Position numbers and translations under genes: made by a program. Below the pieces are notes generated by a model. It was given only the letters and a program-made list of their open reading frames with translations. It did not search any database and was not told the DNA's origin. Positions 1 to 9,093 of a stretch of DNA of 64,000 nt are shown in pieces (position 1 is the first letter of the stretch; every line of letters begins with the position of its first letter). Origin of the DNA: Microbacterium sp. Clip185 (GTDB taxonomy: Bacteria > Actinomycetota > Actinomycetes > Actinomycetales > Microbacteriaceae); the NCBI RefSeq assembly GCF_028743715.1, contig NZ_CP117996.1, positions 2,232,001 to 2,296,000 of the forward strand. Direction: 5' to 3'.

Positions 1-29
1 TCGAGACGGGCGACGTCTACTGTGGTGTC

Positions 30-578
30 ATGGCGGATTTCCTCGGACGTCTCCCCCTGAGCAACGGGGAGCGCCGAGACGAGTCCGCGGTGAGCGGCGA
101 TCGGCGCGCGGCCATCGGCGACGCTCTCGACGAGGCGGCACGTCTGCTCGCCGAATCCGCGTCCGACGACGCGGAGCACCGCGCCAGGGCGCGTCGCTTC
201 CTCGAAGAAGCAGGCCTCGGCACGGGGGCAGCGGGCGGAACGGCGGACGAGCTCCGGGCTCTGGCGAGCGCCGTCCGCCAGGGGCGCAAGCGCACCATCC
301 GGATGCTCACCCGCGTCATCCGCGCGCTCCTCGTGCTCGGCGATGCGCTCGCGGTCGCCCCGCGCGTGGATGCCACGGTGTCGGGAGCCGTCGCCCTGTA
401 TGCGGCGACCACCGCGCCGTTCGATCGACGCGCGGCCCTGCGCGGCCACACCGTTCGCGCCAGCGATGAGGAGTGGGAGTTCGGGCGCGGCCCCGTGATC
501 ACGGATACCGGCCGAGCCATCCTGCGATTCGTGCTGGCGCTCGACGATGTCGCTCCGCGCCCCGTCAGCCGCCCGTGA
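30..578 (+). CDS. Hypothetical protein, 182 aa
   Basis: I do not recognise this protein. It is a soluble-looking, Ala/Arg-rich helical protein without a signal peptide or membrane segment. The ATG at 30 is preceded by TACTGT at 18-23 with a 6-base gap, the leaderless promoter arrangement seen many times in this window, which supports both the gene and its start. Its 3' end overlaps by 14 bases the 3' end of the convergent peptidase gene. The opposite strand is also open here but has no comparable start signal. No function is proposed. Confidence 0.6.
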   Translation: MADFLGRLPLSNGERRDESAVSGDRRAAIGDALDEAARLLAESASDDAEHRARARRFLEEAGLGTGAAGGTADELRALASAVRQGRKRTIRMLTRVIRALLVLGDALAVAPRVDATVSGAVALYAATTAPFDRRAALRGHTVRASDEEWEFGRGPVITDTGRAILRFVLALDDVAPRPVSRP

Positions 579-1893
579 TCAGATCGCGGTAGAAGCCGAT
601 CCCCCGAAGCCACACTTCCACCCGGATGCGTTCGTTGTGCGCGTGCAGGGCCTCCCGCTCGGCGCGGGTGAGATGGAACGGCGTGAACCGGTAGACGTTC
701 TCGCAGATACCCGTGAACCACCGGCTGTCGCTCGCGCCCAACTGGATATAGGGCGTCGCCACGATCTCGCCGCCCAGGGAGGAGTCGATCGCGCGCGCGA
801 TCCGACGCCACGGCTCACCGCGCCACGGCGAGACGGGTGAGGGCTCGCTCGCGGCGCGGACCTCGACGTCGATGGCCTCGTCCGCGATCACGCGGCGGAT
901 CCGTGCCACGGCGGATGCGGCCGTGTCGCCCGTGAGCAGGCGCACGTTGACCGCCGCGCGCGCGGTCGCGGCCAACACGTTCTCCCCCGGCGCCCCCTGG
1001 AGCTCGGTCGCCACGGCGGTCGTGCGCACGAGAGCGTTCGTCTCGGGACCCAGCCGGGCCAGGACGCGGGCGATGAGCGGACCGGTCAACGCCACCGAGC
1101 GCAGGGCTGCGCCGAGCGGTTTTGGCGCATGCGGGGCGAGTGTGCGCAGCATCGCGCGCACCGGCGGGGCGAGCCGGACCGGGAACGGACGCCGGGCCAG
1201 TCTGTCGACGGCGCGCGCGAGCCGCGCCGTCGCGGGATGCAACGGCGGGGTGGATGCGTGGCCGCCCTGCTCGCGCGCCGTCAGCCAGACGGTCATCGTG
1301 CCGCGCTCTGCGACGCCGATCATCGCCGTCGAGCGCGAGATCCCTGGCAGTACCCCGTCGACGACGGCACCGCCCTCGTCGACCACGAGCGACGGCCGAA
1401 CACCGCGCTCGCGCAGCACCTCGGCGATCGCACGCGCACCGTCGCCGGCCGTCTCCTCGTTGTGCCCGAAGGCGAGGTACACGTCAGTCTCGGGCACGAC
1501 CTCGCGCATCAGCAGTTCTTCGACGGCTTCCAGGATCGCGACGAGCGCACCTTTGTCGTCGATCGCGCCCCGCGCGTAGACGGCCTGATCGGCGCCGTCG
1601 CCGACGAGGTCGGCGCCGAACGGATCGCGATCCCAGTCCGCCTCCACTACGGGGACGACGTCCTGGTGCGCCATGAGCACGAGCGGCCGCTGGGACGTGC
1701 GCCCCGGCCACCGGAACAGGAGCGCGTGCCCTACGACGACCTGCCGCTCCAGCCGAGTGTGGACGAGGGGATACAGGCGCTCGAGCGCGGCGTGGAACTC
1801 GTCGAACGCCGCCGTGTCCACCCGCGACTCGTCCGCGTACGAGACCGTCGCGATCCTCAGGAGCTCGCGCAGTCTGTCCAGTGCCGTCGCCAC
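565..1893 (-). CDS. M20 family metallopeptidase (CPS1/Gly-X carboxypeptidase-like)
   Basis: This is a 442-residue zinc-dependent M20 peptidase, predicted to hydrolyse small peptides or N-acyl amino acids in the cytosol. The metal-binding signatures are visible: HQD at about residues 76-78, ARGAIDDKG at 107-115 with the bridging aspartate, and the paired glutamates of GHNEETAG near 146-147. The length is normal for the family. The GTG start at 1893 is preceded by TAGGCT and a 6-base gap, so the mRNA is probably leaderless. The gene is divergent from the oxidoreductase at 1935. The exact substrate cannot be read from the sequence. Confidence 0.9.
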   Translation of the reverse strand: MATALDRLRELLRIATVSYADESRVDTAAFDEFHAALERLYPLVHTRLERQVVVGHALLFRWPGRTSQRPLVLMAHQDVVPVVEADWDRDPFGADLVGDGADQAVYARGAIDDKGALVAILEAVEELLMREVVPETDVYLAFGHNEETAGDGARAIAEVLRERGVRPSLVVDEGGAVVDGVLPGISRSTAMIGVAERGTMTVWLTAREQGGHASTPPLHPATARLARAVDRLARRPFPVRLAPPVRAMLRTLAPHAPKPLGAALRSVALTGPLIARVLARLGPETNALVRTTAVATELQGAPGENVLAATARAAVNVRLLTGDTAASAVARIRRVIADEAIDVEVRAASEPSPVSPWRGEPWRRIARAIDSSLGGEIVATPYIQLGASDSRWFTGICENVYRFTPFHLTRAEREALHAHNERIRVEVWLRGIGFYRDLITGG

Positions 1894-1934
1894 GACCCGA
1901 GCCTAGTGCGGCACCCCTTGGGTACGGTGGTCGC

Positions 1935-2933
1935 ATGACCACTGTCTCGAGTCCTCGCCTGCGTTGGGGCATCCTCGCCACGGGCAACATCGCCCACACG
2001 TTCACGAGCGACCTGCGCACCGCGGGCCTCGACGTCCGCGCGGTCGGCTCGCGCTCGCTCGACAGCGCCCAGCGCTTCGCGACGCAGTTCGACATCCCCC
2101 GCGCACACGGCGATTACGCTTCACTGCTCGCCGATGACGACGTCGACATCGTCTACATCGCGACCCCGCATCCGGCTCATGCCGAGAACGCGCTGGAGGC
2201 CCTCGCAGCGGGCAAGCACGTGCTCGTCGAGAAGCCGTTCACCCTGACCGGCGACGAGGCCGAGCGCGTGCGCGTCGCGGCCGAGGAAGCGGGACTCCTG
2301 GCCATGGAGGCCATGTGGACCCGCTACCTGCCGCACATGATGCGCATTCAGGAGCTGCTCGCCGCCGGCGCACTGGGCGAGGTGCGCGCCGTCACCGCGG
2401 ATCACACCCAGTTCATCTCGACGGATCCCGCCCACCGCCTGAACGCGCTCGAGCTCGGCGGGGGCGCCCTGCTCGATCTCGGGATCTACCCGTTGTCGTT
2501 CGCCTGGGATGTCCTGGGAGCACCGGTCTCCGTCACGGCGAACGCACGGTTGGGCGAGACGGGCGCCGACATCGACGTCGCGACCCTGGCCTCCTATGCC
2601 AACGGCGCGCTGGCGACCACCTACTCCAGCGCCCAGGGCGTCGGACCGAACCGCGCGGCGATCATCGGCACGGATGCCAGGATCGAGATCGACCCCACCT
2701 GGTACAACGCGACCAGCTTCACTCTCACCGACCGCTCTCGCGACGTGCTCGAGACGTTCCACTGCCCGGATGCCGGTCGCGGCATGCAGTATCAGGCCCT
2801 CGCCGCCGAGCAGATCATCGCGGAGGGCCGCCGCGACAGCGATCGCCTGCCGATCGCTGAGACCGTCGCGATCATGCGCCAACTCGACGACATCCGCACG
2901 CAGATCGGCGTGCGCTACCCGAGCGAGAACTGA
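1935..2933 (+). CDS. Gfo/Idh/MocA family NAD(P)-dependent oxidoreductase
   Basis: This 332-residue protein has an N-terminal Rossmann fold (GILATGNIAH at about 12-21), the EKP motif at 99-101 carrying the conserved lysine, and the family signature LLDLGIYPLSF in the second domain. Members oxidise or reduce sugars, inositols or trans-dihydrodiols; the substrate here is unknown. The frame is open further upstream, but ATG 1935 is preferred because TACGGT lies 6 bases before it. The next gene starts one base after its stop codon, so the two are probably co-transcribed. Confidence 0.9.
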   Translation: MTTVSSPRLRWGILATGNIAHTFTSDLRTAGLDVRAVGSRSLDSAQRFATQFDIPRAHGDYASLLADDDVDIVYIATPHPAHAENALEALAAGKHVLVEKPFTLTGDEAERVRVAAEEAGLLAMEAMWTRYLPHMMRIQELLAAGALGEVRAVTADHTQFISTDPAHRLNALELGGGALLDLGIYPLSFAWDVLGAPVSVTANARLGETGADIDVATLASYANGALATTYSSAQGVGPNRAAIIGTDARIEIDPTWYNATSFTLTDRSRDVLETFHCPDAGRGMQYQALAAEQIIAEGRRDSDRLPIAETVAIMRQLDDIRTQIGVRYPSEN

Positions 2934-2934
2934 C

Positions 2935-3798
2935 ATGGCGGATCTGTCGACGAGCCGCGTGGCCGTCTACCTGGACTTCGACAACATCGTCATGAGCTGG
3001 TACGACCGCGTGCACGGCCGCAACGCCTACTCGCGGGATCGGTCGCGCATCGCCGAGCAGCCGCACGATGCGGAGATCACCGAGAAGCTGGCGCGCGCGA
3101 CGGTCGATGTGGGCGCGATCATCGACTACGCCGCATCCTTCGGCACGCTCGTGCTCACGCGGGCCTACGCCGACTGGTCGTCCCCGGTCAACGCCGAGTA
3201 CCGGTCGCAGCTCGTGGCGCGCGCGGTCGACCTCGTGCAGCTCTTTCCCGCCGCCGCCTACGCCAAGAACGGTGCCGACATCCGCCTCGCCGTCGACACC
3301 GTTGAGGACATGTTCCGACTCCCGGACCTAACGCACGTCGTGATCGTCGCGGGCGATTCGGACTACGTGCCCCTCGCGCAGAGGTGCAAGCGCCTGGGTC
3401 GCTTCGTCGTGGGTGTGGGCGTGGCGGGCTCCACCGCCAAGTCGCTCGCTGCCGCGTGCGACCGCTTCGACGCCTACGACTCGCTGCCGGGCGTGCAGGT
3501 GCCAGAGCCCGCGAAGAAGGATGCGACCTCGAACGCGCCGCGCTCCCGCAAGCGGTCCGTGGATCCCGCGGCCGATCTGCTCGAGCGAGCGCTGCGTCTG
3601 GAGAACGACAAGGACCCGTCCCAGTGGCAGCACGCATCTGCCGTGAAGAGCCTGATCACGCGCCTGGATTCCTCGTTCAGCGAGAAGGCTCTGGGGCACC
3701 GCAGCTTCACCGAGTTCGTCGCCGCCCACCCCGACATCGCCGAGATGGACGAGACCGACAACATCGTGCGGATGCGGCTGGTCGAAGCCAAGCGCTGA
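2935..3798 (+). CDS. NYN domain ribonuclease-like protein with C-terminal OST-HTH domain
   Basis: The protein has 287 residues. The N-terminal NYN (PIN-like, LabA/DUF88) domain shows acidic metal-binding positions in YLDFDN near residue 12, in NGADIRLAVD, and in GDSDYVPL. A charged linker follows, and the last roughly 75 residues resemble an OST-HTH/LOTUS RNA-binding domain. The family is thought to cut or bind RNA; target RNAs are unknown. The start is one base after the stop of the oxidoreductase gene, which suggests translational coupling. The frame continues upstream inside that gene, and that extension was not used. Confidence 0.85.
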   Translation: MADLSTSRVAVYLDFDNIVMSWYDRVHGRNAYSRDRSRIAEQPHDAEITEKLARATVDVGAIIDYAASFGTLVLTRAYADWSSPVNAEYRSQLVARAVDLVQLFPAAAYAKNGADIRLAVDTVEDMFRLPDLTHVVIVAGDSDYVPLAQRCKRLGRFVVGVGVAGSTAKSLAAACDRFDAYDSLPGVQVPEPAKKDATSNAPRSRKRSVDPAADLLERALRLENDKDPSQWQHASAVKSLITRLDSSFSEKALGHRSFTEFVAAHPDIAEMDETDNIVRMRLVEAKR

Positions 3799-3820
3799 CC
3801 AGCCGCATCCGCCGCGCGTC

Positions 3821-5344
3821 TCACGCGTGGAACGGGATCACTCCCACCAGGATCCCGACCGCGAGCATCACGAGCGAGACGATCGCCGCGCGCCAGAGCA
3901 CCTTCTTGTGGTGGTCGCCGAGGTTGACGCCCGCCAGCGACACGAGCAGGAGGATGGCGGGAACCAGCGGGCTCTGCAGGTGCACCGGCTGTCCGACGAT
4001 GGACGCACGAGCCATCTCGACGGGATCGATGCCGTAGGCCTGCGCGCTCTGTGCGAGCACGGGCAGGATCCCGAAGTAGAAGGCGTCGTTGGACATGAAG
4101 AAGGTGAAGGGGATGGAGAGCACTCCCGTGATCACGGCCAGGTAAGGACCCATCGCGGCGGGGATCACCTCGGTGATCCAGGTCGCCATCGCGTCGACCA
4201 TGCCCGTCCCGGTCAGCACGCCCACCAGCACGCCCGCGGCGAGCACCATGGACACGACGCCGACGATGCTGGGCGCGTGCGCGACGATCTCATCGGCCTG
4301 CGACTTCAGCTTCGGGAAGTTGATCAGCAGGGCCGCCGCCGCGCCGACCATGAACACGAAGGCGAGCGGGACCACGTCCAGCACCAGCAGCACCATGACG
4401 GCGAGCGTCAGGGCGAGGTTCACCCAGATCAGCCGTGGCCGCAGCGTCGCGCGGTGCGGGTCGAGCATGGTGTCGGCCATCGCGGTGTCGGCGGTGTCGA
4501 CGAGCTGCGCCGCGGCCACGGCGGCGCGACCGCCGCGGACGGTCACCACGTTGCCGGTGCGCAGCGATGCGAGTGCGCCCGGCTTGTGCTCCGCGCCGCG
4601 GAACAGGCGGGGTGCGCGCAACGGCCCCTCGCCTCCGGGGGCGTCGAGACGCGCCGTGTCGACCGCGCCTGCCAGCCGGCGACGCTCGGACAGTCCGAGG
4701 AACCAGGCGAACGTCAGCGACACGACGATGCCCACGCCCAGCGCGGGGAGCATCGGCACGAAGATGTCGGTCGGCTGCACGCCCAGAGCGGTCGCCGCGC
4801 GCACGGTCGGCCCACCCCACGGGACGATGTTCATGGTGCCGTTCATGAGGCCCGCGACGCAGGTCAGCACGACGGGACTCATCCCCAGCCGCAGGTAGAG
4901 CGGCAGCAGCGCGGAGGTCGTGATGATGAAGGTCGTCGATCCGTCGCCGTCCAGCGACACGGCCGCGGCGAGGATCGCGGTGCCCAGCACGATCTTGGCC
5001 GGGTCGTCGCCCAGCAACCGCGTGATGGCGCGGATGAGCGGGTCGAAGAGTCCCACGTCGATCATGATCCCGAAGTACATGATCGCGAACATCAGCAGCG
5101 CAGCCGTGGGCGCCATCTTGCCGATCGAGTCCAGCACCATGTCGCCGAGGCCCAGGCCCGCGCCGGCAAACAGACCGAAGATCGTCGGCACGACGATGAG
5201 CGCGACCATGGGCGTCAGCCGCTTCGTCATGATCAGCGCCATGAAGCTCATGATCATCACGAATCCGAGCAGCACCAGGACGGTGTCCGGCGGCACGAAC
5301 GCGACCGCGTAGTCTGTAGCCTCGGTACGGGGCAGGGGGAACAT
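3821..5344 (-). CDS. CitMHS family citrate/H+ (or metal-citrate) symporter
   Basis: This is a 507-residue inner-membrane transporter of about a dozen hydrophobic segments with the SLDGDGSTTF and MNIVPWGGPT motifs typical of CitMHS citrate carriers. A hydrophilic loop sits near the middle. The start at 5344 is set by a good ribosome site (AAGGAG, about 6 bases upstream); an upstream extension in frame is low-complexity and was dropped. It is divergent from a CitA/DcuS-type kinase gene, a common arrangement in which the two-component pair controls citrate uptake. Citrate as substrate is inferred from family and context. Confidence 0.9.
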   Translation of the reverse strand: MFPLPRTEATDYAVAFVPPDTVLVLLGFVMIMSFMALIMTKRLTPMVALIVVPTIFGLFAGAGLGLGDMVLDSIGKMAPTAALLMFAIMYFGIMIDVGLFDPLIRAITRLLGDDPAKIVLGTAILAAAVSLDGDGSTTFIITTSALLPLYLRLGMSPVVLTCVAGLMNGTMNIVPWGGPTVRAATALGVQPTDIFVPMLPALGVGIVVSLTFAWFLGLSERRRLAGAVDTARLDAPGGEGPLRAPRLFRGAEHKPGALASLRTGNVVTVRGGRAAVAAAQLVDTADTAMADTMLDPHRATLRPRLIWVNLALTLAVMVLLVLDVVPLAFVFMVGAAAALLINFPKLKSQADEIVAHAPSIVGVVSMVLAAGVLVGVLTGTGMVDAMATWITEVIPAAMGPYLAVITGVLSIPFTFFMSNDAFYFGILPVLAQSAQAYGIDPVEMARASIVGQPVHLQSPLVPAILLLVSLAGVNLGDHHKKVLWRAAIVSLVMLAVGILVGVIPFHA

Positions 5345-5462
5345 GGCGACTCCTTCGTCGTCGACGTGCCGCGAAGCGGTGACGGATGCCGCGAGCGTAG
5401 GTGCGCGCGCCGCTCGCGCGCGCGCTATCTCGCATTGCGCACGTTCTGCGCGTAGCCTCACT

Positions 5463-5481
5463 TCTGCGCATTGTGCGCAGA
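5463..5481. promoter_or_regulatory. Perfect inverted repeat upstream of the citrate sensor kinase
   Basis: TCTGCGCA and TGCGCAGA flank a 3-base spacer, ending 10 bases before the kinase start. It lies in the intergenic region shared with citMHS, so it may be an operator for the response regulator; a hairpin in the leader RNA is the alternative. Confidence 0.5.
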
Positions 5482-5491
5482 GAGTGGGATC

Positions 5492-7132
5492 ATGCGGTTC
5501 GCGACGAGGATGCTGCTGGCGCAGATCGTCACCCAAGTGACGGTCGTCGGCGTCTGCACGAGCGTCTTCCTCTTGCTCGGCGTGAACCAGCTGCGATCAG
5601 GAGCCGAATCCTCTGCGCTGAACATCGCCCGCACCGTGGCGGAGGACCCGGAAGTGCGCACGCTCGTCGCGGACTACTCCGCCGATCCGGGCACGCCCGA
5701 TGCGGCGGGCCTCATCGACGGCCCTCTCCAGCGCTACGCGCACGCGGTCACCGCCCGTACCGAGGGACTGTTCGTCGTCATCACCGACGACCACGGCATC
5801 CGACTCGCCCATCCCGATCCCGCCCGGCTCGGCGAGACCGTCAGCACGAGTTACGCCGACGCGCTCGCCGGCCGGGAGGTCGTCACCTGGGAACGCGGCA
5901 CTCTGGGTGACTCGGCGCGCGCGAAGGTCCCCGTCTACGCACCGGACGACGACCGGCCCATCGGCGAGGTGAGCGTCGGCTTCGAGCCCGCGAGCGTCTT
6001 CGACGACCTTCCGTCGCTGCTGGGAGGAATCGGCGCGGCCGTGATCCTCGCCGGCGGGATCGGCGCCGTGGTCGCCGTCGGGATGCGCCGACGCCTCGAG
6101 ACGGTGACCCTCGGCGCCCAGCCCGAAGAGCTCGCTGCACTCGTGCGCACGCAGACCGCGGTGCTGGACTCCGCGGACGACGGCATCGTGGCCGTCGACC
6201 CCGACGGGGTCGTGCGCGTCTGCACACCCGCCGCATCCCGCCTCCTGCACCTGGACGAGCCGGCACTCGGACGCACCCTGGATGAGCTGGGGATGGAGGC
6301 CGAGCTCGCCGCCGCGCTGCGCACGCCGGGCCGACGGGACGAGCTGCTCGTCGGCGATCGCGTGCTGTATCTCGACGTGCGCCCGGTGCGCCGCGGGGCG
6401 TACGCGCTGGGGACCGCGGCGGTGCTTCGCGACCGCACCGATCTGGTCGCCCTCAGCCAGCGTCTGGGATCGGTCCGATCGATGAGCGACGCCCTGCGCG
6501 TGCAGCGTCACGAGTTCGCCAACCGGCTGCACGCCGCGGGGGCGCTCCTCGAGGCCGGTCGCGTCGACGAGGCGCGCGACTTCGTCTGGAGCCTTCTCGA
6601 TCGGGGTGCGATCGACTACGCCGTCCCGGGACTCCCGGCCGTCACGGATCCGCTGCTGCAGTCCTTCCTCGGCGCGAAGGGGATCTCCGCCGCCGAGAGG
6701 GGCGTCGCGCTGTCGGTTGCCGAGGAATCGCTGGTGTGGCGTGAGACGACCGACGTCGAGGACGTCGCGAGCGTGCTCGGCAACCTCGTCGACAACGCGA
6801 TCGATGCAGCCGCATCCGGCACGGAACCGCGGCGTGTCGAGGTGACGGTGCTGCAGGACGGCGACGCTCTGGTCGCGACGGTCGCCGACTCGGGCGGCGG
6901 CGTGAGCGACCCCGGCGCGCTCTTCCGCCCTCGTCCGCCCGATCCTGCGGCTCCCGCCGAGCGCGTGCGCGGGCTCGGGATCGGGCTTCCGCTCGCTCGC
7001 GAGCTCGCGCGGCGTCGTGGCGGCGACGTCTGGCTCATCGATGCCGGCGGATCCGCATCCGGCGCAGTGTTCGGAGCGCGCCTGCCCGGCGTCTTTCCCG
7101 TATCCCCCGATCACGAGCAGGAGGACCCGTGA
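5492..7132 (+). CDS. CitA/DcuS-type sensor histidine kinase
   Basis: This 546-residue membrane kinase has a transmembrane helix near residues 7-27, an extracytoplasmic sensor domain to about 170 (Cache/PAS-like), a second helix near 175-195, and a cytoplasmic PAS-like segment. The Spo0B-like phosphoacceptor region follows with LRVQRHEFANRLH, where the His is the likely phosphorylation site. The C-terminal ATPase carries NLVDNAIDAA and GLGIGLPLAREL. It probably senses citrate or a C4-dicarboxylate outside the cell. The response regulator start overlaps its stop (GTGA), so the pair is translationally coupled. Confidence 0.92.
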   Translation: MRFATRMLLAQIVTQVTVVGVCTSVFLLLGVNQLRSGAESSALNIARTVAEDPEVRTLVADYSADPGTPDAAGLIDGPLQRYAHAVTARTEGLFVVITDDHGIRLAHPDPARLGETVSTSYADALAGREVVTWERGTLGDSARAKVPVYAPDDDRPIGEVSVGFEPASVFDDLPSLLGGIGAAVILAGGIGAVVAVGMRRRLETVTLGAQPEELAALVRTQTAVLDSADDGIVAVDPDGVVRVCTPAASRLLHLDEPALGRTLDELGMEAELAAALRTPGRRDELLVGDRVLYLDVRPVRRGAYALGTAAVLRDRTDLVALSQRLGSVRSMSDALRVQRHEFANRLHAAGALLEAGRVDEARDFVWSLLDRGAIDYAVPGLPAVTDPLLQSFLGAKGISAAERGVALSVAEESLVWRETTDVEDVASVLGNLVDNAIDAAASGTEPRRVEVTVLQDGDALVATVADSGGGVSDPGALFRPRPPDPAAPAERVRGLGIGLPLARELARRRGGDVWLIDAGGSASGAVFGARLPGVFPVSPDHEQEDP

Positions 7133-7779
7133 CCGACACCCTCTCCGTCCTGGTCGTCGACGACGACTTCCGGGTGGCCGCGATGCACGCCGAGGTCGTC
7201 GCCGCGCGGCCCGGATTCCGCGCTCTCACGCCCGCCCGCACGATCGCGGAGGCGCGTCGTGCGCTCCTGGTCGAGGTGCCCGACCTGCTCCTGGTCGACC
7301 TGTACCTGCCGGACGGCGACGGGATCGAGCTGCTCTCCGCTGCCGGGGTCGACGGCTTCGTGTTGACCGCCGCCACCGACGCGCCTTCCGTGCGCCGAGC
7401 GATCCGCGCGGGCGCTCTGGGCGTGCTGCTGAAGCCGTTCGAGCCCCGCATCCTGGCGGACAGACTCGATCGGTACGCCCGCGCGCGCAATCTGCTCGCC
7501 GGTACCGGTGCGCTCGACCAGGCAGACATCGACCGCGCCCTCGCCATCGTGCACGGCGCGGGCGATGCGGCATCCGTCTCTCGCGCGGCGACCGAACAGC
7601 TCGTGCTCAACGCACTCGGCGACGACGAGGCGTCCGCCGCGGAGCTGGGTGAACGTGCCGGCATCTCACGCGCTACAGCGCAACGCCACCTGTCGGCTCT
7701 GGCCGCGCGGGGGCGTGTCGAGGTGGCTCTGCGTTACGGCACGACGGGGCGCCCCGAACACCGTTACCGGGCCCGGTGA
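7129..7779 (+). CDS. CitB/DcuR-type response regulator
   Basis: The protein has 216 residues. The receiver domain shows the acidic cluster VVDDD near the N terminus, the phosphoacceptor Asp in LLLVDLYLPDGDG, and the conserved Lys in LLKPFEP. A helix-turn-helix DNA-binding domain follows (RAGISRATAQRHLSAL region). The GTG start overlaps the kinase stop by 4 bases and is preceded by GGAGGACC. It likely activates the divergent citrate transporter gene when phosphorylated. The 3' end overlaps the convergent DoxX-like gene by 16 bases. Confidence 0.92.
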   Translation: MTDTLSVLVVDDDFRVAAMHAEVVAARPGFRALTPARTIAEARRALLVEVPDLLLVDLYLPDGDGIELLSAAGVDGFVLTAATDAPSVRRAIRAGALGVLLKPFEPRILADRLDRYARARNLLAGTGALDQADIDRALAIVHGAGDAASVSRAATEQLVLNALGDDEASAAELGERAGISRATAQRHLSALAARGRVEVALRYGTTGRPEHRYRAR

Positions 7780-8171
7780 TCTCCGTCCCGCGGGGTGCGC
7801 GTGCTCCACAGCGCCCAGGCGACCAGGGCCGGCTGGAAGAAGAGCCGGACCAGCCGCTTGACGTCGGTGTCGAGACCGAATCCGTCACGCCGGTGGGTGA
7901 ACTGCGCCCAGTTGCCCGGAAGAACGGCGACGAAGAACGCCGCCAGTAGGGCGCCCATCCGACGGCGCTGCGAGGGCAGAGCCACCAGTGCGGTGCCGAG
8001 CGCGATCTCGACGGCGCCCGAGGCGAGCACGACCGCATCTTCGTCGAGGGGCGTCGCGTCCACGACCCAGTCGGGCACCTGGGCGCGGAACTCCCTGCGC
8101 GCCCAGAATAGGTGGCTGATACCGGCGAACACCATGGCGGCGCCCAGCGCCCAGCGTGCGAATGTCCTCAT
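7764..8171 (-). CDS. DoxX-like membrane protein
   Basis: This is a 135-residue integral membrane protein with about four hydrophobic helices (FARWALGAAMVFAGISHLFW at the N terminus, an IALGTALVALP segment, and two near the C terminus). The pattern fits the DoxX/DUF4149-like group of small membrane proteins, whose role is unclear. The start at 8171 has AGGTGG about 9 bases upstream. The frame runs open further upstream without a supported start. It is convergent with the response regulator. Confidence 0.7.
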   Translation of the reverse strand: MRTFARWALGAAMVFAGISHLFWARREFRAQVPDWVVDATPLDEDAVVLASGAVEIALGTALVALPSQRRRMGALLAAFFVAVLPGNWAQFTHRRDGFGLDTDVKRLVRLFFQPALVAWALWSTRTPRDGDHRAR

Positions 8172-8247
8172 GATCTGATTCCACCTCGCCTCGGGGTCTG
8201 TGTCGAGGCCCCGCCGGTCAGCACGCGTGCGCGATCGCGTGTTGCAC

Positions 8248-9021
8248 TCACGTCGCGTCCGCCTCGATGAGCGTCGCCGCACTGCGGATGAAGTCGAGAT
8301 AGTGCTCAGGGTCGTCGCGTTCGACGATCGCCCGCAGGACGACCTCGTCGACCGCGTCACGGTATGCCCTCACGCGCGCCGCGTCTGCGCCGGACGTGAT
8401 GACCGTGTCGCGCGCACTGAAGCCGAGGCGCGCGAAGTTGGCGGCGTACGCCGGATAGCCGGCGTACGCGTCGGCCTCGGCGAGCAGCCGCGGCGATGCC
8501 GCCGCATCCAGCGCCGTTCTCACATAGAGGATGGTGCGAGAGCCCGAGTCGCGCTGCGCCGCCGCGGCGTCGGGCGTCAGCCAGTTCAGCAGCTGCCCGT
8601 CGCCCACCGAGGTGGCGAGCCCGCGCATCCGCGGGCCGAGAGCGCCCACCACGACCTGCGCCCCGGGCACGCCCGCGCGCAGCGCCGCGATCCCCTGCTC
8701 CACGAGCGCGAGTTGATGCGTGCGTGCGGAACCGGAGCCGATGCCCACGGTGAGCCTGTCCACGGGAAGGTCCGCGGCCTGCAGCGCGGACACCAGCACA
8801 TCCGGTTCCCGGCGATCCAGCGGTACGACGCCGGTGGCGAGCCCGATCCGATCCGTCACCCGCGCAGCGGCGGCGAGCGCCGCCACCGCGTCCCCGCCGG
8901 GGGTGTCGTTCACCCAGAGTGTCGCGAAGCCGGCCTCTTGAGCGGCCGGAGCCAGCAACGCGATGAGATCGGGGCCGAGGGCCCCTGCCAGTCCGAGGGA
9001 GAGTCGAGCGGGAGCCACCAT
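8248..9021 (-). CDS. LLM class flavin-dependent oxidoreductase
   Basis: This 257-residue luciferase-like TIM-barrel protein is shorter than the usual 300-350 residues. It retains the N-terminal strand/helix (LSLGLAGALGPDLIALLAPAAQEAGFATLW read in parts), TGVVPLDRREPDVL, and the LTVGIGSG segment typical of the family. The cofactor may be FMN or F420; the substrate is unknown. The start is uncertain: GGAGGG abuts the ATG at 9021, so the GTG one codon later would also suit it. The gene stands alone between DoxX-like and clp genes. Confidence 0.8.
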   Translation of the reverse strand: MVAPARLSLGLAGALGPDLIALLAPAAQEAGFATLWVNDTPGGDAVAALAAAARVTDRIGLATGVVPLDRREPDVLVSALQAADLPVDRLTVGIGSGSARTHQLALVEQGIAALRAGVPGAQVVVGALGPRMRGLATSVGDGQLLNWLTPDAAAAQRDSGSRTILYVRTALDAAASPRLLAEADAYAGYPAYAANFARLGFSARDTVITSGADAARVRAYRDAVDEVVLRAIVERDDPEHYLDFIRSAATLIEADAT

Positions 9022-9093
9022 CCCTCCAGCCTGCCCCGCGCATACGACGACCGCCACCCCTCGCACGCGGCAAGGGGTGGCGGTCTGGTCGAA

